Shown one piece after another: positions 62,333 to 64,000 of a stretch of 64,000 bases of DNA. Numbering within the stretch: position 1 is the first letter of the stretch; the number at the start of each line of letters is the position of its first letter. The position numbers and the translations under genes are program-made. This DNA comes from an uncultured Clostridia bacterium (GTDB lineage: Bacteria; Bacillota; Clostridia; Oscillospirales; Ruminococcaceae): positions 33,732-97,731 of the forward strand of contig CANQWC010000005.1 of NCBI GenBank assembly GCA_947627455.1, in the 5' to 3' direction. The notes below the pieces were generated by a model. The model saw only the letters and a list, made by a program, of their open reading frames with translations. It was not told the DNA's origin and ran no database searches.

Positions 62333-63947
62333 AAACGACATCATCACCCTTGAAATAAGCGGCCTGACGAGCGAGGGTAACGGCGTCGGAAGATTCGGAG
62401 GACAGGCTGTTTTTGTGCCTTTTTCGGCGATCGGCGATACCCTTGAATGCAGGGTTCAGAAGGTCTGCAAGAGCTATGCCTACGCGAAGATTCTCAGGGT
62501 CATAAGCCCGTCGCCCGACCGCCGTGAACCCGACTGCGAGGCTTTCGGAAGGTGCGGGGGTTGCTGCTATCGGCATATAAGCTATGAGGCTGAGCTTTCG
62601 GCAAAGGAGCAATCGGTAAAGGACGCATTTTCGCGCATCGGCGGGCTTGAAATACCCTTCGAGCCGATAATTCCCTCGGCGCAGACCGAGAGATATCGCA
62701 ACAAGGCGATGCTGCCCGTCGCAGAAATCGACGGCAGGGCGGTGTGCGGGTTCTATTCGCCGCGCTCGCATCGGGTCGCGGAATGTAAGGATTGCAGGCT
62801 TGAACCGAAGATATTCTCGGAAATCAGCGCCGAGATTCTTGAATACCAACGAAAAAACCGCCTCCCGTGCTATGACGAGCAGAGCGGCAGGGGCCTTTTG
62901 CGGCATATATGCCTGAGACAGGGGCATTACAGCGGCGAGATTTCGGTCTGTTTGGTCGTGAGCGAGCAGACGGGCGCCTACGGGGAGCTTTCAAAGCTTC
63001 TGACCGAGAAATTCCCGAATATCAGGACGGTAGTTCTCAACATAAATCGCGAAAAAAGCAACGTAATTCTCGGAAATCAAGAAATTGTGCTCTATGGCGA
63101 CGGGAAAATTCTCGATGAGATTTGCGGCGTCAAAACCGAGCTTTCGGTGAAGAGTTTTTATCAGGTCAATACTCCCGCTGCCGAGGCGGTTTACCGCAAA
63201 GCCGCTGAATACGCCGATTTGCGCGGCGGCGAGACGCTTCTTGACCTCTACTGCGGAGCGGGCACCGTCGGGCTTTCGATGGCTTCGGGCGTGAAGAGGC
63301 TTATCGGCGTTGAGGTGATTCCCGAGGCGGTTGAGAACGCCATCGCGAACGCAAAGAGGAACGGCGTCGGCAACGCCGAATTTATCGTCGGCGACGCCTC
63401 GGATATCGCGGAAAAGCTCGCGAAAAGGGGAGAGCGCCCCGACGTTGTGACCGTCGACCCGCCCCGCAAGGGCTGCGACAGGCGCGCCCTCGACGCGATG
63501 ATAAAAATGTCTCCCGACCGAATCGTGATGATCTCCTGCAACCCCGCCACCGCCGCCCGCGATGTCAAATATCTCTGCGAGAACGGCTACCGCGCCGCCC
63601 GCGCCTGCCCCGCCGATATGTTCCCGAGGACAGGGCATGTGGAGACGGTATGTTTATTGTCCAAACTCAATGTCAAGCAGCATATTGAAGTGGAATTGAC
63701 AATGGACGAGATGGATTTGACCGCAGCGGAGAAGAAAGCCAGCTATGAGGAAATCAAGGAGTATGTGCTGGAGAAATTCGGAATGAAGGTCAGCCACTTG
63801 TATATTGCACAAGTGAAGCGGAAGTGCGGGATTATCGAGCGGGAGAATTATAATAAGCCCAAGTCAGAGAGCGCCAAGCAGCCCCAATGCCCGCCGGAGA
63901 AAGAAGCGGCGATTCGGGCGGCACTTGAATATTTCAAAATGATATAA
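62325..63947 (+). CDS. rlmD: 23S rRNA (uracil-5-)-methyltransferase with an element-derived C-terminal tail
   Basis: Methylates U1939 of 23S rRNA with S-adenosylmethionine. 540 aa from the ATG at 62325 (GGGGGAGAG upstream). TRAM domain at the start; iron-sulfur cysteines in CEAFGRCGGCC; SAM motif LLDLYCGAGTVGLS; VDPPRKGCDRRAL; catalytic Cys in MISCNPATAARD. The normal end is HVETVCLLSKL (to about residue 444). Beyond it are about 95 extra residues (KQHIEVELTMDEMDLTAAEKK ... KQPQCPPEKEAAIR) whose codons (TTG, GTG, CAA, AAT) differ from the rest. I recall this tail from integrative elements that insert at the 3' end of this gene and restore it. Confidence 0.93.
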   Translation: MNKNDIITLEISGLTSEGNGVGRFGGQAVFVPFSAIGDTLECRVQKVCKSYAYAKILRVISPSPDRREPDCEAFGRCGGCCYRHISYEAELSAKEQSVKDAFSRIGGLEIPFEPIIPSAQTERYRNKAMLPVAEIDGRAVCGFYSPRSHRVAECKDCRLEPKIFSEISAEILEYQRKNRLPCYDEQSGRGLLRHICLRQGHYSGEISVCLVVSEQTGAYGELSKLLTEKFPNIRTVVLNINREKSNVILGNQEIVLYGDGKILDEICGVKTELSVKSFYQVNTPAAEAVYRKAAEYADLRGGETLLDLYCGAGTVGLSMASGVKRLIGVEVIPEAVENAIANAKRNGVGNAEFIVGDASDIAEKLAKRGERPDVVTVDPPRKGCDRRALDAMIKMSPDRIVMISCNPATAARDVKYLCENGYRAARACPADMFPRTGHVETVCLLSKLNVKQHIEVELTMDEMDLTAAEKKASYEEIKEYVLEKFGMKVSHLYIAQVKRKCGIIERENYNKPKSESAKQPQCPPEKEAAIRAALEYFKMI

Positions 63948-63975
63948 CCGTACACACATAGCATAGGAGAGATTT

Positions 63976-64000
63976 ATGATTCAAATGACATTTGTAAGCA
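63976..64000 (+). CDS. Start of an unidentified gene, cut by the window end
   Basis: ATG at 63976 after AGGAGAGATTT; only 8 codons (MIQMTFVS) are visible. Its AT-rich style continues that of the rlmD tail, so it probably belongs to the same presumed mobile element. Confidence 0.5.

Noticed and set aside
1..64000. tRNA, rRNA and CRISPR arrays
   Set aside because: Scanning the intergenic regions showed no cloverleaf tRNA with a TTCRA arm, no rRNA stretch and no regularly spaced short repeats.

Overview
The window looks like a chromosomal stretch of an anaerobic gut Clostridium, most likely of the Oscillospiraceae/Ruminococcaceae. The grounds are the order hprK - PHP gene - murB - rapZ - whiA - dnaE, a clostridial PASTA (pseudo)kinase, a tetrahydrofolate riboswitch in front of folT, a GGGtGRT/IscU-like gene pair, Gram-positive sorting signals of the xPxTG type, a SpoIIM-like gene and hemZ. 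The housekeeping DNA is rather GC-rich; several intergenic and surface-protein stretches are visibly AT-richer. I found no rRNA, tRNA or CRISPR array.

Layout. 1-5.6 kb: 3' part of a PASTA pseudokinase gene, a 268-bp palindromic repeat element, pfkA, a THF riboswitch with folT, and a SpoIIM-like/YesL-like membrane pair. 5.6-12 kb: a 58-aa gene, pyridoxal kinase, trmL, a P-loop kinase, then the lower-glycolysis genes pgk, tpiA and gpmI, each with its own leader. 11.9-12.4 kb: a gene-free block of back-to-back hairpins bounded by about 87-bp inverted arms. 12.4-19.8 kb: AI-2E-type exporter (minus), PcrA helicase, DUF4364 regulator, YfbR-like 5'-nucleotidase, cation efflux protein and a DUF3810 metalloprotease.

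19.9-34.4 kb is the accessory, surface-oriented part. Three small secreted proteins sit in tandem, each with its own strong promoter and terminator. They share signal peptide and stalk/anchor but have different middle domains, and two share a 247-bp identical 3' module. Then come GGGtGRT and its IscU-like partner (minus), a fourth xPxTG-type protein, a serine recombinase, and a 2598-aa multi-repeat surface protein. The promoter of that giant gene lies between short inverted repeats right behind the recombinase gene. A second copy of the palindromic repeat element closes this part.

34.4-42.8 kb (minus strand): Ca2+-type P-ATPase, flavin reductase, an atypical PRPP synthetase, and the complete spermidine/putrescine importer potABCD. 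42.9-54.3 kb (plus): murD, a GNAT protein, a PLP lyase, then hprK-PHP-murB-rapZ-whiA-dnaE, in which yvcK is missing from its usual place between rapZ and whiA. 54.3-64 kb: NfeD/stomatin pair, recJ, relA/spoT, an MBL hydrolase, hemZ and rlmD. The last about 95 codons of rlmD have a different base style and match the tail carried by integrative elements that insert at this gene, so the right edge of the window probably enters a mobile element.

All calls were made by reading the sequence and translations by eye; no database search was run. Family names rest on remembered motifs.
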